A stretch of DNA of 46,485 nt, taken from contig CAJVXN010000013.1 in NCBI GenBank assembly GCA_913009335.1, positions 1 through 46,485 of the forward strand, given 5' to 3'. The notes under the pieces are model-generated. The model saw only the letters and a program-made list of their open reading frames with translations, ran no database searches and had not been told where the DNA came from. This DNA comes from an uncultured bacterium (GTDB lineage: Bacteria > Omnitrophota > Gorgyraeia > Ghiorseimicrobiales > Ghiorseimicrobiaceae). Positions 1-8,964 of this stretch are shown here, one piece after another (position 1 is the stretch's first letter; each line of letters starts with the position of its first letter). Made by a program: the position numbers and the translations under genes.

Positions 1-155
1 ACTACGACTACGGTTCGTCGCTCTTTCCTGTGTGTGTTGCGACATCGGAGCTACACCCTTTCCCGCCCCGCCGTTCTTCCGATCTGTTTTTTTTTTTAAT
101 GATACGGCGACCACCGAGATCTACACTCTTTCCCTACACGACGCTCTTCCGATCT
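1..155. other. Illumina adapter contamination at contig edge
   Basis: Positions 98-155 match the Illumina P5/TruSeq universal adapter, starting AATGATACGGCGACCACCGA and ending in GCTCTTCCGATCT. Positions 51-85 are a second, error-rich copy of the adapter's 3' half, also ending in TTCTTCCGATCT at 74-85. A T-run joins the two copies. This is library artefact and not genome sequence. The open frame at 32-253 runs through it and is not a gene. The true contig appears to start at about 156. Confidence 0.97.
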
Positions 156-318
156 ATGCTAAGATTTTTGAGATACAATGGTTGAAAAAAACGCAGGCAT
201 GCTTGAAAAGTACGTCGAGGCTTTTTGCAACCACTTGCAGCCAAAAAGATTAGTATTATTCGGCATGTTTTAATGCGAATTCTGGGTTTAACCTCAAATT
301 AATAAAATTCAACCAAAA
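156..318. other. Short non-coding stretch before the diguanylate cyclase
   Basis: This is the first genuine genomic sequence after the adapter. I see no gene, no convincing Shine-Dalgarno before the ATG at 319 and no clear promoter. It may be the truncated upstream region of the next gene. Confidence 0.5.
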
Positions 319-1503
319 ATGAATAACGACGAAAAAATTTTACAACTAAAAAAAGAACGCGATAAAGCGCGTTCTGAACTATATGTCCTTTATGAAATAT
401 CCAATGCCATGCGTACAAGCCTTAAGCTTTACGATGTTCTCTATATTATCTTAACCGGAGTAACTGCCCATGCCGGACTTGGTTTTAACCGGGCAATGCT
501 TTTTCTGGTAAACGAAAAAAAATCTCGAATTGAAGGAAAAATGGGTATAGGCCCCCATAGTGGTGAAGAGGCCGACAAAATATGGAAACAAATAGATAAA
601 GAAAAAAGTGACCTTCATAGCCTAATCGAAAATTACAAGGCATCAAATAAAATGGCTGATTCTAAATTTAACCGCTTAGTGCTTGATTTAAAATTTCCCC
701 TGGAAAAAGAAACCGGCGGAATTATCGCCGCGGCGATAACAGAAAACAAACCCATACATATTACAAAAGATAAATTATCGAATTATCACGCAACCCCCCT
801 GCTTAAAAAAATACACATGGATGAATTTGCCGTAGTCCCTATGATAACAAAAGATAAAACAATCGGCGCAATTGTCGTCGATAATATATTCAATAAAAAA
901 GCCATAACCCCGGATGAAATAAGAATCCTGACTATGTTTGCGACACAGGCAGGCCTGGCAATCGAAAATTCCAAGCTATACGAAAAAACAGTATTACAAT
1001 CTCAGATAAATTCCCTTACCAGGCTCTGGAATCATGGTTATTGCCAATATAAATTAAAAGAAGAAGTTAAGAAAGCAAAAGAAATAAAATCCCCCTTAAG
1101 TTTAATCATGCTCGATTTAGATAACTTTAAAGCGCTTAACGATACGCTGGGACATCAAACAGGCGATCAAGTTTTAAAAGACACCTCCGCGATCATCAAA
1201 GAATACTGCCGCAAGAGCGACTACCCATGCCGCTATGGGGGTGAAGAATTTGCAATAATTCTGCCACATACCAATAAAGAGCAAGCCTATGCAATTGCTG
1301 AAAGAATCAGAGAAGCTATTGAAAATTATAAATTTTCCTACAATAAAACATCCATCACAAAAAAGATCAGCATAAGCTTAGGCATATCCTGTTTGGGCAC
1401 AAGCTCAAACAACAATAAAACCATCCTCCTCTCAAACGCCGATAAGGCCCTCTACGAAGCCAAACACACAGGCAAAAATAAAACCATTATCTATAACGAA
1501 TAA
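319..1503 (+). CDS. GAF-GGDEF diguanylate cyclase
   Basis: 394-aa cytosolic protein that should make cyclic di-GMP from two GTP. A short N-terminal coiled segment is followed by a GAF-like sensor domain (about residues 35-220) and a C-terminal GGDEF domain (about 230-394). The active-site motif is GGEEF at 307-311, an active variant. An RKSD sequence at 298-301, five residues before it, fits the RxxD inhibitory I-site, so product inhibition is likely. No membrane segment or signal peptide is visible. It is the only gene on the plus strand at this end and converges on smc. The start has no obvious Shine-Dalgarno. The GAF ligand is unknown. Confidence 0.92.
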   Translation: MNNDEKILQLKKERDKARSELYVLYEISNAMRTSLKLYDVLYIILTGVTAHAGLGFNRAMLFLVNEKKSRIEGKMGIGPHSGEEADKIWKQIDKEKSDLHSLIENYKASNKMADSKFNRLVLDLKFPLEKETGGIIAAAITENKPIHITKDKLSNYHATPLLKKIHMDEFAVVPMITKDKTIGAIVVDNIFNKKAITPDEIRILTMFATQAGLAIENSKLYEKTVLQSQINSLTRLWNHGYCQYKLKEEVKKAKEIKSPLSLIMLDLDNFKALNDTLGHQTGDQVLKDTSAIIKEYCRKSDYPCRYGGEEFAIILPHTNKEQAYAIAERIREAIENYKFSYNKTSITKKISISLGISCLGTSSNNNKTILLSNADKALYEAKHTGKNKTIIYNE

Positions 1504-1604
1504 TTTTACGATCAAACTTAAGTTTTGCATTAGACGTAGATAAAGAATGCTAAGATATATGGCTATTGTTTAATGTTTACTTATGGGTCTAAGGAAGGAA
1601 AATT

Positions 1605-4600
1605 TTAATCCGATACTTTTACACCGGATATCTTTTTATTCTGAGGTATACGTGTTTCTTCTCGTAATTTCGCTGAGACAATTTTAGAAACTCCACGCTC
1701 CTGCATAGTAATACCATACATAACATTAGCCGCGGTTATCGTCTTTTTATTATGAGTAATCATAAGAAACTGAGAAGTACTGGTAAAATCCTTTAGTATG
1801 TGATTAAACCGATCAACATTGCTCTCATCCAGTGCCGCATCAATCTCATCAAGCACGCAAAACGGGGCAGGCTTTACTTTAAATACGGCAAATATTAAAG
1901 CAATGGCAGAAAGTGATTTCTCCCCCCCGGAAAGAAGCATAATATTTTGTAATTTTTTACCCGGAGGACTGGCAATTATCTCAATACCCGATTCTAAAAC
2001 ATCTGATTCATCAATAAGGAAAATCCGGGCATCGCCGCCTCCGAAAAGCAAACGAAAATATGTTTTAAATTCAACCCCTACTTTTTCAAACGTATCCAGG
2101 AACAACTGTTTTGTAGTTTTATTGATTTTGCTGATAGCATCCTTAAGTGATTCTTTCGCGCTTAACAAGTCATTCTGTTGTTTTGTCAAAAACTCATGCC
2201 GCTGTCTTAACTCTTCATGCTCTTCAATGGCGACGAGATTAACTGTTCCCATCTTATCTATGCGCATTTTTTGCTGCTCAATTTCGGAATACATCGTCTC
2301 TTTATCCATAGGGATAGACCTTACCTGTTCCTTCAAAGGAAGGGTCTTATCTATCTCCTCATCGACCATGCCTTCCTCGTCTAAATTAACCTTGTAAGCT
2401 TGTAGTATCCTCTCTTTAATCGTAGATTTCTTAAACTCTATTTCTTTATCCTGCATGCCTAAATCATAGATTGAACTCTTCACCGCATCAATCTCACTAT
2501 GAAAAAAAGATACTTTTTCTTCTCTTACCTTTTGCTCTTCCAACACATCACCCAAATCACTCTTTAAGTTATCCAAATCTACGGATAAACCCTCTTTTTT
2601 TATTTTTGTTTGGGCTATTTCATTCTCTAAATCTTCATCTTGTTTTTTAAAATCACTAATTTTGTCTTTCGATACACAAACCTCATGCTTTATGCTTTCT
2701 AAATTAGCGGTATCGCTATCAATTGTTTCCTGCATAAGCTTTAGCGAATTTGACAGCGCCAACCTTCTTTCATCTAAAGAACTTATTTCCGTAGAAAGTG
2801 TCGCGATAGCAATACTTAATTCCTCTTTTAGGTTCACATCTACGTTTATCTGATTATTTGCGGAAACCATCACGTTCTCATTACTCTGACGCTTTTGTTC
2901 AAGTGAAATAATATTATTCTTAGATTCCTCTTCTTTTTTCTGTAAATTATCAAGCTCTGATACCGTTTCTGAAAATTCAATACCGATCACCTCGAGCTCT
3001 TGAATAAGTTTATCGCGCTGCTGGGTAAATGATTTAAAATTTACTACCATACCATTTAAATCTACTTCTTTCTGATGCAGCATGGATGCGCTTTGTTCCA
3101 AATCTGACTCAATATCTTTAATATTATTTTTTCCAGATTCAACTTTTAAACCGATATCCGTAATTTCCCCTACAATGCTATTAATTTTGTCTTTTATTTT
3201 CTGCGTATCTAAAGGTATCGGCTTAAGCTCACAAACAATATGGTATTTACCATCGCTGGCTTGAGTTATCTCCTTAACCTTACTTAAAATACCGCTTAAA
3301 TCCCCTTCCGGAAGTCTATCGACAATAATAACACCATCTAAAACCTCAGGTATATCCTCATACCTTAATTTTAATTTTTCTAAAAATTCCAACTGCGACT
3401 CCAAACTTAACTGCTCATTCTCTAACTTCTTTACCGACTCTTCTAAATTACCCAACTTACCTTTTGAAGCCTGAAGACTGGATTTTAAATCAGTTTCTTT
3501 ATTGCGTAAATCCGTTATCATTACGTTTTGAGTATTAACCTCTGATTCCTTTAAAACAATCTCGCTATCCAGAATATCCTTTTCAGAAGATACCTTTTCT
3601 TTTTCTATAATAAGCCGCTTTTTTCGGGATGAAAAACTGAGCACTTTTCCTGCTAGTTGCGAAGATTCATTTTTAAGGATTGTCTCCTCCTGCGCGATAG
3701 TAAGTATTTGTTTTTTAGCCTCTACTATTGCCGCGCGGGCATTGTTAATAGCTTGGGCGAGCGCATCCAAAGCCGCCTGCTTTTCTTTTAACTCTGCATC
3801 CTTTTTACCTTCCGATGAAGCAAGATTAGTAAACTCATTATTCAGATTATCAAATTTTTCGCGGTTAGAGTCAATCCGCGAGCTTACTCTTACTCTCTGC
3901 TCCTCTAAGCTAGCTATGCGCAAATCAAGTTCGTGAAGTCGTTCCTGATTCATTTTTATAATCTCGGTATCCTTATCAAGAAGACTTATTAAGCTATATT
4001 CATTGTCTTTCTTCCTACTTATTTCTTCCTCTTTTGATTGTATGGACAATCGGAGCTCATGAATTGACACATTTAAATTCGCAAGCTCCTTGCTCTTTTC
4101 TACTTCATTATTTTTAAGTCCTTCTATCTTAGAAAACAAATTATTAAATTCTTCTTTTAATTCCTTCATCTGAGATCTTGAGAATTTAACTTCCAGGTTT
4201 TTTAAATTCTCGAATATTTCTTTGTAGCGTCTTGCCTTATTTACCTGTCGATCTAAAGAATTAATCTGTCTTTTTACTTCCGTAATAATATCACTTACCC
4301 GCAAGAGATTACCTTCCGCATCTTCAAGTTTTCGCAATGCTTCTCTTTTCTTTGATTTATATTTTGTAACGCCTGCTGCTTCATCGAAAACCAAACGCCG
4401 ATCTTCCGGGCGAGAACTTAACAAAAGGTCTATTTTACCTTGCTCAACCAAAGAATAAGACTCGGCCCCTATGCCGGTACCGGATAAAAGCTCATTAATG
4501 TCTTTTAGGCGAACCTGCGTCTTATTTAAAAGATACTCACTTTCTCCTGAGCGAAAAATTCGACGGGTAATTGTTACATCATCGCAATCTACGGGAAGAA

Positions 4601-4868
4601 AGCGAGACTCATTAGAAAAAGTAAGCGAAACCTCCGCAAGACTAAGAGGGGCCTTCTTTTCTGTACCGTTAAAAATAACATCCTCCATCTTAGAACCGCG
4701 CAAAGACTTAACTGACTGTTCGCCTAATACCCAACGGATGCTATCAAAAATATTACTTTTTCCGCAACCGTTTGGACCGACAATAGCGGTAATACCCGGC
4801 TCAAAAAGAAGCGTAGTTCTATCAGCGAATGACTTAAATCCGATAATTTCCAATTTTTTAAAATACAT
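1605..4868 (-). CDS. smc: Chromosome segregation ATPase SMC, short hinge
   Basis: 1087-aa condensin ATPase that organises and segregates the chromosome with ScpA/ScpB. The N-terminal head carries Walker A (GPNGCGKSN, about 31-39), followed by a long coiled coil to about 500. A second coiled coil runs to about 970, and the C-terminal head has the signature LLSGGEKS (about 978) and Walker B ending DEIDAALDE (about 1009-1015). The part between the coils where the hinge should lie is only about 55 residues (roughly 500-555) and lacks the usual glycine-rich hinge pattern, against about 150 residues in canonical bacterial SMC. This also explains the slightly short total length. The head motifs make the assignment secure. 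Confidence 0.93.
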   Translation of the reverse strand: MYFKKLEIIGFKSFADRTTLLFEPGITAIVGPNGCGKSNIFDSIRWVLGEQSVKSLRGSKMEDVIFNGTEKKAPLSLAEVSLTFSNESRFLPVDCDDVTITRRIFRSGESEYLLNKTQVRLKDINELLSGTGIGAESYSLVEQGKIDLLLSSRPEDRRLVFDEAAGVTKYKSKKREALRKLEDAEGNLLRVSDIITEVKRQINSLDRQVNKARRYKEIFENLKNLEVKFSRSQMKELKEEFNNLFSKIEGLKNNEVEKSKELANLNVSIHELRLSIQSKEEEISRKKDNEYSLISLLDKDTEIIKMNQERLHELDLRIASLEEQRVRVSSRIDSNREKFDNLNNEFTNLASSEGKKDAELKEKQAALDALAQAINNARAAIVEAKKQILTIAQEETILKNESSQLAGKVLSFSSRKKRLIIEKEKVSSEKDILDSEIVLKESEVNTQNVMITDLRNKETDLKSSLQASKGKLGNLEESVKKLENEQLSLESQLEFLEKLKLRYEDIPEVLDGVIIVDRLPEGDLSGILSKVKEITQASDGKYHIVCELKPIPLDTQKIKDKINSIVGEITDIGLKVESGKNNIKDIESDLEQSASMLHQKEVDLNGMVVNFKSFTQQRDKLIQELEVIGIEFSETVSELDNLQKKEEESKNNIISLEQKRQSNENVMVSANNQINVDVNLKEELSIAIATLSTEISSLDERRLALSNSLKLMQETIDSDTANLESIKHEVCVSKDKISDFKKQDEDLENEIAQTKIKKEGLSVDLDNLKSDLGDVLEEQKVREEKVSFFHSEIDAVKSSIYDLGMQDKEIEFKKSTIKERILQAYKVNLDEEGMVDEEIDKTLPLKEQVRSIPMDKETMYSEIEQQKMRIDKMGTVNLVAIEEHEELRQRHEFLTKQQNDLLSAKESLKDAISKINKTTKQLFLDTFEKVGVEFKTYFRLLFGGGDARIFLIDESDVLESGIEIIASPPGKKLQNIMLLSGGEKSLSAIALIFAVFKVKPAPFCVLDEIDAALDESNVDRFNHILKDFTSTSQFLMITHNKKTITAANVMYGITMQERGVSKIVSAKLREETRIPQNKKISGVKVSD

Positions 4869-4893
4869 AATTAATCACTCCTGAAATTTTGAC

Positions 4894-4910
4894 CTGACTT
4901 CAAAAGTCAG
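4894..4910 (-). repeat. Small hairpin in smc leader
   Basis: A perfect 7-bp stem (CTGACTT / AAGTCAG) with a 3-nt loop lies in the 150-nt gap between the PilZ gene and smc. It sits 26 nt before the smc start codon. No U-tract follows, so it is not a terminator. Its role is unknown. Confidence 0.4.
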
Positions 4911-5018
4911 CCATTTAAAACTTGTTCCTTACGAAATTTTAGTGGTTAAGAAAAGTCTTTTACCTGTGCCCGCAAGGGTATAACTGCTTGCACCATTAAA
5001 AACAAACCTAAAAACAAT

Positions 5019-5375
5019 TTATTTAGGGGGTTGCGCCAATAACTGCGCGTAAATATACCTACTTAGTTTCTCTTTATCCTGATCTTTAATATCTGTAAAT
5101 TCAATGCCGGTATGGTAAATTTTTTTATTCTTTATTGTATATCCATGCTGCCAGGCAACTCTGCCTCTACACTCTACCAACTCGCCAAATTCCGGCAAAA
5201 AAAACCTAATATCAATTCCGGTATCTTTCTCTACCGGTTCATCTAGAATAAAACAAATTCCGCCTTGACCAATATTTTTTAAAACTATTTTTAATGCTGA
5301 TTTCTTCTTGCTGTCTAGGCGATATTCAACATTAAAATCTGTATCCAGACGAACAAATCTTCTTTTTCCGCTCAT
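5019..5375 (-). CDS. PilZ-domain protein (c-di-GMP receptor candidate)
   Basis: 118-aa single-domain PilZ protein. The N-terminus has the arginine-rich binding motif (RRFVR, residues 5-9) and the strand motif NIGQGG near residue 34, which fits the D/NxSxxG pattern except that Ser is Gly. A tryptophan and a glycine-rich strand follow, as is usual for the barrel. It starts 14 nt after etfA ends and has a good Shine-Dalgarno (GGGGAG). It is the only obvious c-di-GMP binding candidate near the diguanylate cyclase at the left end. Whether the Ser-to-Gly change still allows binding is uncertain. Confidence 0.8.
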   Translation of the reverse strand: MSGKRRFVRLDTDFNVEYRLDSKKKSALKIVLKNIGQGGICFILDEPVEKDTGIDIRFFLPEFGELVECRGRVAWQHGYTIKNKKIYHTGIEFTDIKDQDKEKLSRYIYAQLLAQPPK

Positions 5376-5389
5376 CCAGCTCCCCTATC

Positions 5390-6592
5390 TTATTTTGCAA
5401 GCACTTCTTTAAATTTTTTCGTCAAAAGAGGCAAAACCTCAAAAACATCTCCCACTATGCCGTATGTGGCAAGGCTAAAAATAGGCGCAGAGGGATCTTT
5501 ATTTATAGCAATGATTGTATCCGATGACTGCATACCGACTAAATGCTGAATTTGCCCTGAGATTCCACAAGCAATATAAATTTTCGGACATACCGTCTTG
5601 CCAGTTTGACCCACCTGATGCGAATAAGGCATCCAACCCGCATCTACTGCTGCGCGGGATGCGCCGACAGCGCCATTTAGTACCTTAGCTAACTCTTCCA
5701 CTAAAACAAAATTTTTCGGATCCCGCAGGCCCCTACCGCCTGAAACTATAATATCCGCCTCAGCAATATTAATAGTACTCGATACTTCTTCAACTATATC
5801 TAATAATTTAGTTCTAGATTTTAAAACATCTTCTTCGTAAGATTCTTTTATAACTTTTCCGGAACGTGCCTCATCCGAAGCTAATTGTTTCATTACCTTA
5901 TGCCGGACAGTAGCCATTTGCGGACGGTAATTGGGAGAAATAATTGTAGCCATGATATTTCCACCGAAAGCCGGACGTGTCTGAAGAAGGAGACGCTTTT
6001 CTTTATCTATATTTAATTCAGTACAATCAGCAGTAAGCCCTGTATAGATTTTAACAGCTACGCGTGAAATAAGGGATCTACCGATAGAAGTTGCCCCGCA
6101 TAAAACTATCTCGGGTTTGTATTTTTCTATCAACTTTATTAATACTTTTGTATACGGCTCATCAGAAAAATTAACAAGCGCGGGATCATCAACCAGATAA
6201 ACTAAATCAGCTCCTTTGGCAATTAAATCCTTAGTTTTACCTTCAATATTATGCCCTAGTAAAACACAAGATAATTCAACTCCGAGCTTATCCGCAAGCT
6301 CTCGCCCTTTCCCCAAAAGCTCATACACTACACTCTGAATTTCCCCTTTTTTCTGTTCGCCAAAAACCCATACTCCGCGATATACGCTTAAATCACGAAT
6401 ATTTTTAACGATCTTGGTTTTATCAATAACTACAGCATCAAACTTACATACCTCTTTACATGCCCCGCAAAGATTGCATTGGTTTAAATCAACTATTGCC
6501 AGTTTTTCTTCAATCTTAATAACCCCAAACGGACATGCCTCAACACATACCATGCAACCCTTACATTTATCTTTTAATATTTTTATGCTCAT
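5390..6592 (-). CDS. etfA: Electron transfer flavoprotein alpha with ferredoxin domain
   Basis: 400-aa EtfA with an N-terminal bacterial 2[4Fe-4S] ferredoxin domain. Cysteines are at 10, 13, 16, 20 and 39, 42, 45, 49, two CxxCxxCxxxC clusters. The rest is a normal EtfA: an alpha/beta N-domain, then the FAD domain with GGRGLRDPKNF and the conserved SRAAVDAGWMPYSHQVGQTGK segment. Ferredoxin-fused EtfA is known from electron-bifurcating complexes in anaerobes such as the caffeyl-CoA reductase and lactate dehydrogenase systems. It lies immediately downstream of etfB and close to an acyl-CoA dehydrogenase, so all three probably form one complex. Confidence 0.95.
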   Translation of the reverse strand: MSIKILKDKCKGCMVCVEACPFGVIKIEEKLAIVDLNQCNLCGACKEVCKFDAVVIDKTKIVKNIRDLSVYRGVWVFGEQKKGEIQSVVYELLGKGRELADKLGVELSCVLLGHNIEGKTKDLIAKGADLVYLVDDPALVNFSDEPYTKVLIKLIEKYKPEIVLCGATSIGRSLISRVAVKIYTGLTADCTELNIDKEKRLLLQTRPAFGGNIMATIISPNYRPQMATVRHKVMKQLASDEARSGKVIKESYEEDVLKSRTKLLDIVEEVSSTINIAEADIIVSGGRGLRDPKNFVLVEELAKVLNGAVGASRAAVDAGWMPYSHQVGQTGKTVCPKIYIACGISGQIQHLVGMQSSDTIIAINKDPSAPIFSLATYGIVGDVFEVLPLLTKKFKEVLAK

Positions 6593-6597
6593 ATTAC

Positions 6598-7377
6598 CTA
6601 TATTAATCCTTTCAATTCTTTAGCTATTTGTTCTACTGCTTCATCTACTGACTCATTAAATATTTTACCACCTTTTCGCCTTGAAGGCGTAAAAATCTTC
6701 ACTACCTGTGTAGGAGAACCGTTTAATCCCAGATTAGCCGGATTGGCCCCTATATCAGTAGCATTCCAAGTAATGATCTCGGCTTTTTTTGAACGCATCA
6801 TCCCCCTAAGTGATGGAGGGCGAGGAACGTTAATTTCCTTTACTACTGTAATTAAAAGCGGCAGAGGTGATTCTATTATCTCAAATCCCTCTTCTGTCAT
6901 TCTTTCAAAACGCCCGCTTGCATCTTTTATCTCTTCAATCTTTTTTACATAAGTTACCTGGGGCAAATCCAGATGTGCCGCAATTCCAGGACCAACTTGA
7001 GCCGTATCTCCGTCAGATGCCTGCTTGCCGCAAATAATCAAATCATAATCTTTTATCTTCTTTATCGCGCAAGAAAGAGCATAACTAGTGGCCCATGTAT
7101 CCGATCCGGCAAAAGCCCTGTCAGATACGAGTATCGCCTCATCAGCCCCCAGAGCAATTACCTCACGTAAAGCTGTTTCTGCCTGAGGAGGCCCCATAGT
7201 TAAAACGATAACCTTCCCACCGAATTTTTCCTTAAGACAAATACTTTCTTCAATCGCATACGCATCAAAAGGATTAATTATGGACTTAACCCCTTCTCTT
7301 ACTAAAGTATTAGTTTCCGGGTTTATCCGTACATCTGTTGTATCCGGAACCTGTTTTATGCAAACAATAATATTCAT
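6598..7377 (-). CDS. etfB: Electron transfer flavoprotein beta
   Basis: 259-aa EtfB, the partner of EtfA. The N-terminus MNIIVCIKQVPDT and the GADEAILVSD, GKQASDGDTAQVGP and DLPQVTYV segments are standard family signatures. The fully kept nucleotide-binding loop region fits a Group-2 (bifurcating) type that binds FAD and NADH, but that is an inference from context. It is followed by etfA with a few bases between. A GAGGAG/CAGGAG Shine-Dalgarno region precedes the start, and a large folded element (7436-7592) lies further upstream. Confidence 0.95.
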   Translation of the reverse strand: MNIIVCIKQVPDTTDVRINPETNTLVREGVKSIINPFDAYAIEESICLKEKFGGKVIVLTMGPPQAETALREVIALGADEAILVSDRAFAGSDTWATSYALSCAIKKIKDYDLIICGKQASDGDTAQVGPGIAAHLDLPQVTYVKKIEEIKDASGRFERMTEEGFEIIESPLPLLITVVKEINVPRPPSLRGMMRSKKAEIITWNATDIGANPANLGLNGSPTQVVKIFTPSRRKGGKIFNESVDEAVEQIAKELKGLI

Positions 7378-7435
7378 AACTCCTGTTTCTCCTCTTTCAC
7401 GTAGATAACAATGGGTTTTATTTTTTCAAGCGACC

Positions 7436-7592
7436 TTACAATTTAGTCAGGAGTCGCAGGAATTTTAAAGTACTCTTCTTCGATTAAGAATAAGAAGAAG
7501 AGCGGCCCCACCTGTTTGAGTCCGTCATTGATTCAGTGGCGGACGAGTTTGGGGGCGTTTAAAATACCGAGAAGCTGACGTTAAAAATTGTA
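7436..7592 (-). repeat. Large cloverleaf-like folded element between acd and etfB
   Basis: 157-nt structured gap. The outer stem pairs 7436-7450 with 7575-7592 (TTACAATTT plus GTCAG against CTGAC plus AAATTGTAA). An inner ATTTTAAA/TTTAAAAT stem then encloses two hairpins. One has a GAAGAAGAG/CTCTTCTTC stem at about 7473-7502. The other is a GGCCCCAC...AGTCCG stem against GCGGAC...GGGGGC at about 7504-7556. There is no open frame and no U-tract. It does not match the two-hairpin leader family found elsewhere in the window. It could be a structured RNA or a miniature mobile element. Confidence 0.6.
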
Positions 7593-7632
7593 ACTGGAGC
7601 TGAAAAAAAATAGAAATCCATTTATAGCGCAT

Positions 7633-8784
7633 CTATTTCCTTTTTCCTTTCACCTCAGCTAAACCAATAATATTTCTTTGTATCTGGTTAGTTCCTTCGT
7701 AAATCTGCGTAATCTTCGCGTCCCGCATAAATTTCTCAATGGGATAATCACGCATATATCCGTACCCTCCGAAAATCTGTACGGCGTCGATGGTAACACG
7801 CATCGCGGTATCAGAAGCAAATACTTTTGCCATGGCTGATTCCCTGCCGATATTTGTCTTACCAGCATCTACCATACGGGCCACGGAATAAACTAACGCT
7901 CGCGCGGCCTCAGTCTGCGTAGCCATATCGGCAATCATCCATCGGATACCCTGAAAAGATGAAATTGATTTACCAAACTGTACTCTCTCCTTGGCATACT
8001 TAACAGCCAAGTCAAGCGCTCCCTGAGCAATACCTACTGCCTGCGCCGCGATACCGGGCCTAGACATATCAAACGTCTTCATTGTAATAATAAAACCTAT
8101 ACCTTCTTTTCCTATCAAATTTTCTTTAGGAATCTTACAATCCGTAAAAATCAACTCCCTGGTGGATGAAGCGCGAATACCCAACTTCTCTTCTTTTTTA
8201 CCAAAAGTAAATCCCGGAGTATCTTTCTCTACTATAAAAGCTGACGCGCCCCTGGCACCCTTTTTCTTATCAGTCATAGCGATTATCGTATAAATTTCCG
8301 CGTCGCCCCCATTAGTAATAAAATGTTTAACACCGTTTAGAATATAATGATCCCCTTCTTTTTTAGCTGTTGTCTGTAAAGCTGAAGCATCCGAACCAGC
8401 CGAAGGCTCGGTTAAACCAAAAGCTCCAATTTTTTTACCAGAGGCTAAATCCGGAAGGTATTTTTTCTTCTGCTCTTCGTTTCCGTAAAGAATTATTGGA
8501 AATGTTCCCAAAGCAGAAGCCGCGTAACTAACCGCGACACCCCCGCAAATACGAGAGAACTCCTCTGTGGCAATACATAAATCTAAAATACCGCCGCCTG
8601 TTCCGCCATATTCAGTAGGAACAAATATCGCGAATAAATCCGACTGCGCTAAAACCTCCATTATCTCTTTGGGAAATTTTTCGCTCTTATCTAATTCGGC
8701 TACTACCGGTTCTATTTTTTCTTTTGCAATCTGACGGCACAAATCTTTAATCATTACCTGTTCTTCTGTCAATAAATAATCCAT
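7633..8784 (-). CDS. Acyl-CoA dehydrogenase (short-chain/Bcd-like)
   Basis: 383-aa FAD-dependent acyl-CoA dehydrogenase. It has the signature AFGLTEPSAGSDAS, the FAD/substrate segment HFITNGGDAEIY, and the C-terminal QIFGGYGYMRDYPIEKFMRDAKI followed by the catalytic base Glu363 in IYEGTNQIQ. The length is typical of butyryl-CoA or short-chain enzymes. With etfB and ferredoxin-fused etfA downstream it likely forms an electron-bifurcating complex that couples enoyl-CoA reduction by NADH to ferredoxin reduction. The acyl substrate cannot be read from sequence. A strong Shine-Dalgarno (AAGGAGG) precedes the start. Confidence 0.93.
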   Translation of the reverse strand: MDYLLTEEQVMIKDLCRQIAKEKIEPVVAELDKSEKFPKEIMEVLAQSDLFAIFVPTEYGGTGGGILDLCIATEEFSRICGGVAVSYAASALGTFPIILYGNEEQKKKYLPDLASGKKIGAFGLTEPSAGSDASALQTTAKKEGDHYILNGVKHFITNGGDAEIYTIIAMTDKKKGARGASAFIVEKDTPGFTFGKKEEKLGIRASSTRELIFTDCKIPKENLIGKEGIGFIITMKTFDMSRPGIAAQAVGIAQGALDLAVKYAKERVQFGKSISSFQGIRWMIADMATQTEAARALVYSVARMVDAGKTNIGRESAMAKVFASDTAMRVTIDAVQIFGGYGYMRDYPIEKFMRDAKITQIYEGTNQIQRNIIGLAEVKGKRK

Positions 8785-8794
8785 TCTTCCTCCT

Positions 8795-8938
8795 TAATGA
8801 AAATGCAATTTACCAAACATGAATGTTTATAAATCGTCTTTGTTAGTTAAATCCGTTGTATGTATCACAATTGTTATGGCTTTGGCTATCGGTTGCCAAA
8901 CCATCGCTCTCTGGCTTAAAATAAATTTTGATACATAC
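8795..8938 (-). promoter_or_regulatory. Two-hairpin leader element (divergent) before acyl-CoA dehydrogenase
   Basis: Read on minus, a large hairpin with 15-nt arms (8924-8938 and 8858-8872, GTATGTATCA... / ...TGATACATAC, one mismatch) encloses a copy of the 42-nt GGCTTTGG repeat (about 8879-8919). A second AT-rich hairpin follows (about 8800-8838) and ends next to TTCATTAAGGAGG, the ribosome binding site. The layout matches the window-wide two-hairpin leader family, but the second hairpin is diverged and I place it in the family only tentatively. Confidence 0.5.
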
Positions 8939-8964
8939 TACTCTATACAAGACTAGTTTTTTAC

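Noticed and set aside
32-253. Open frame of 73 codons at the left edge
   Set aside because: It runs through adapter sequence and ends in unrelated DNA; not a gene.
1819-2397. Long antisense frame inside smc (192 codons)
   Set aside because: It mirrors the conserved smc head domain on the other strand and has no ribosome site or recognisable domain.
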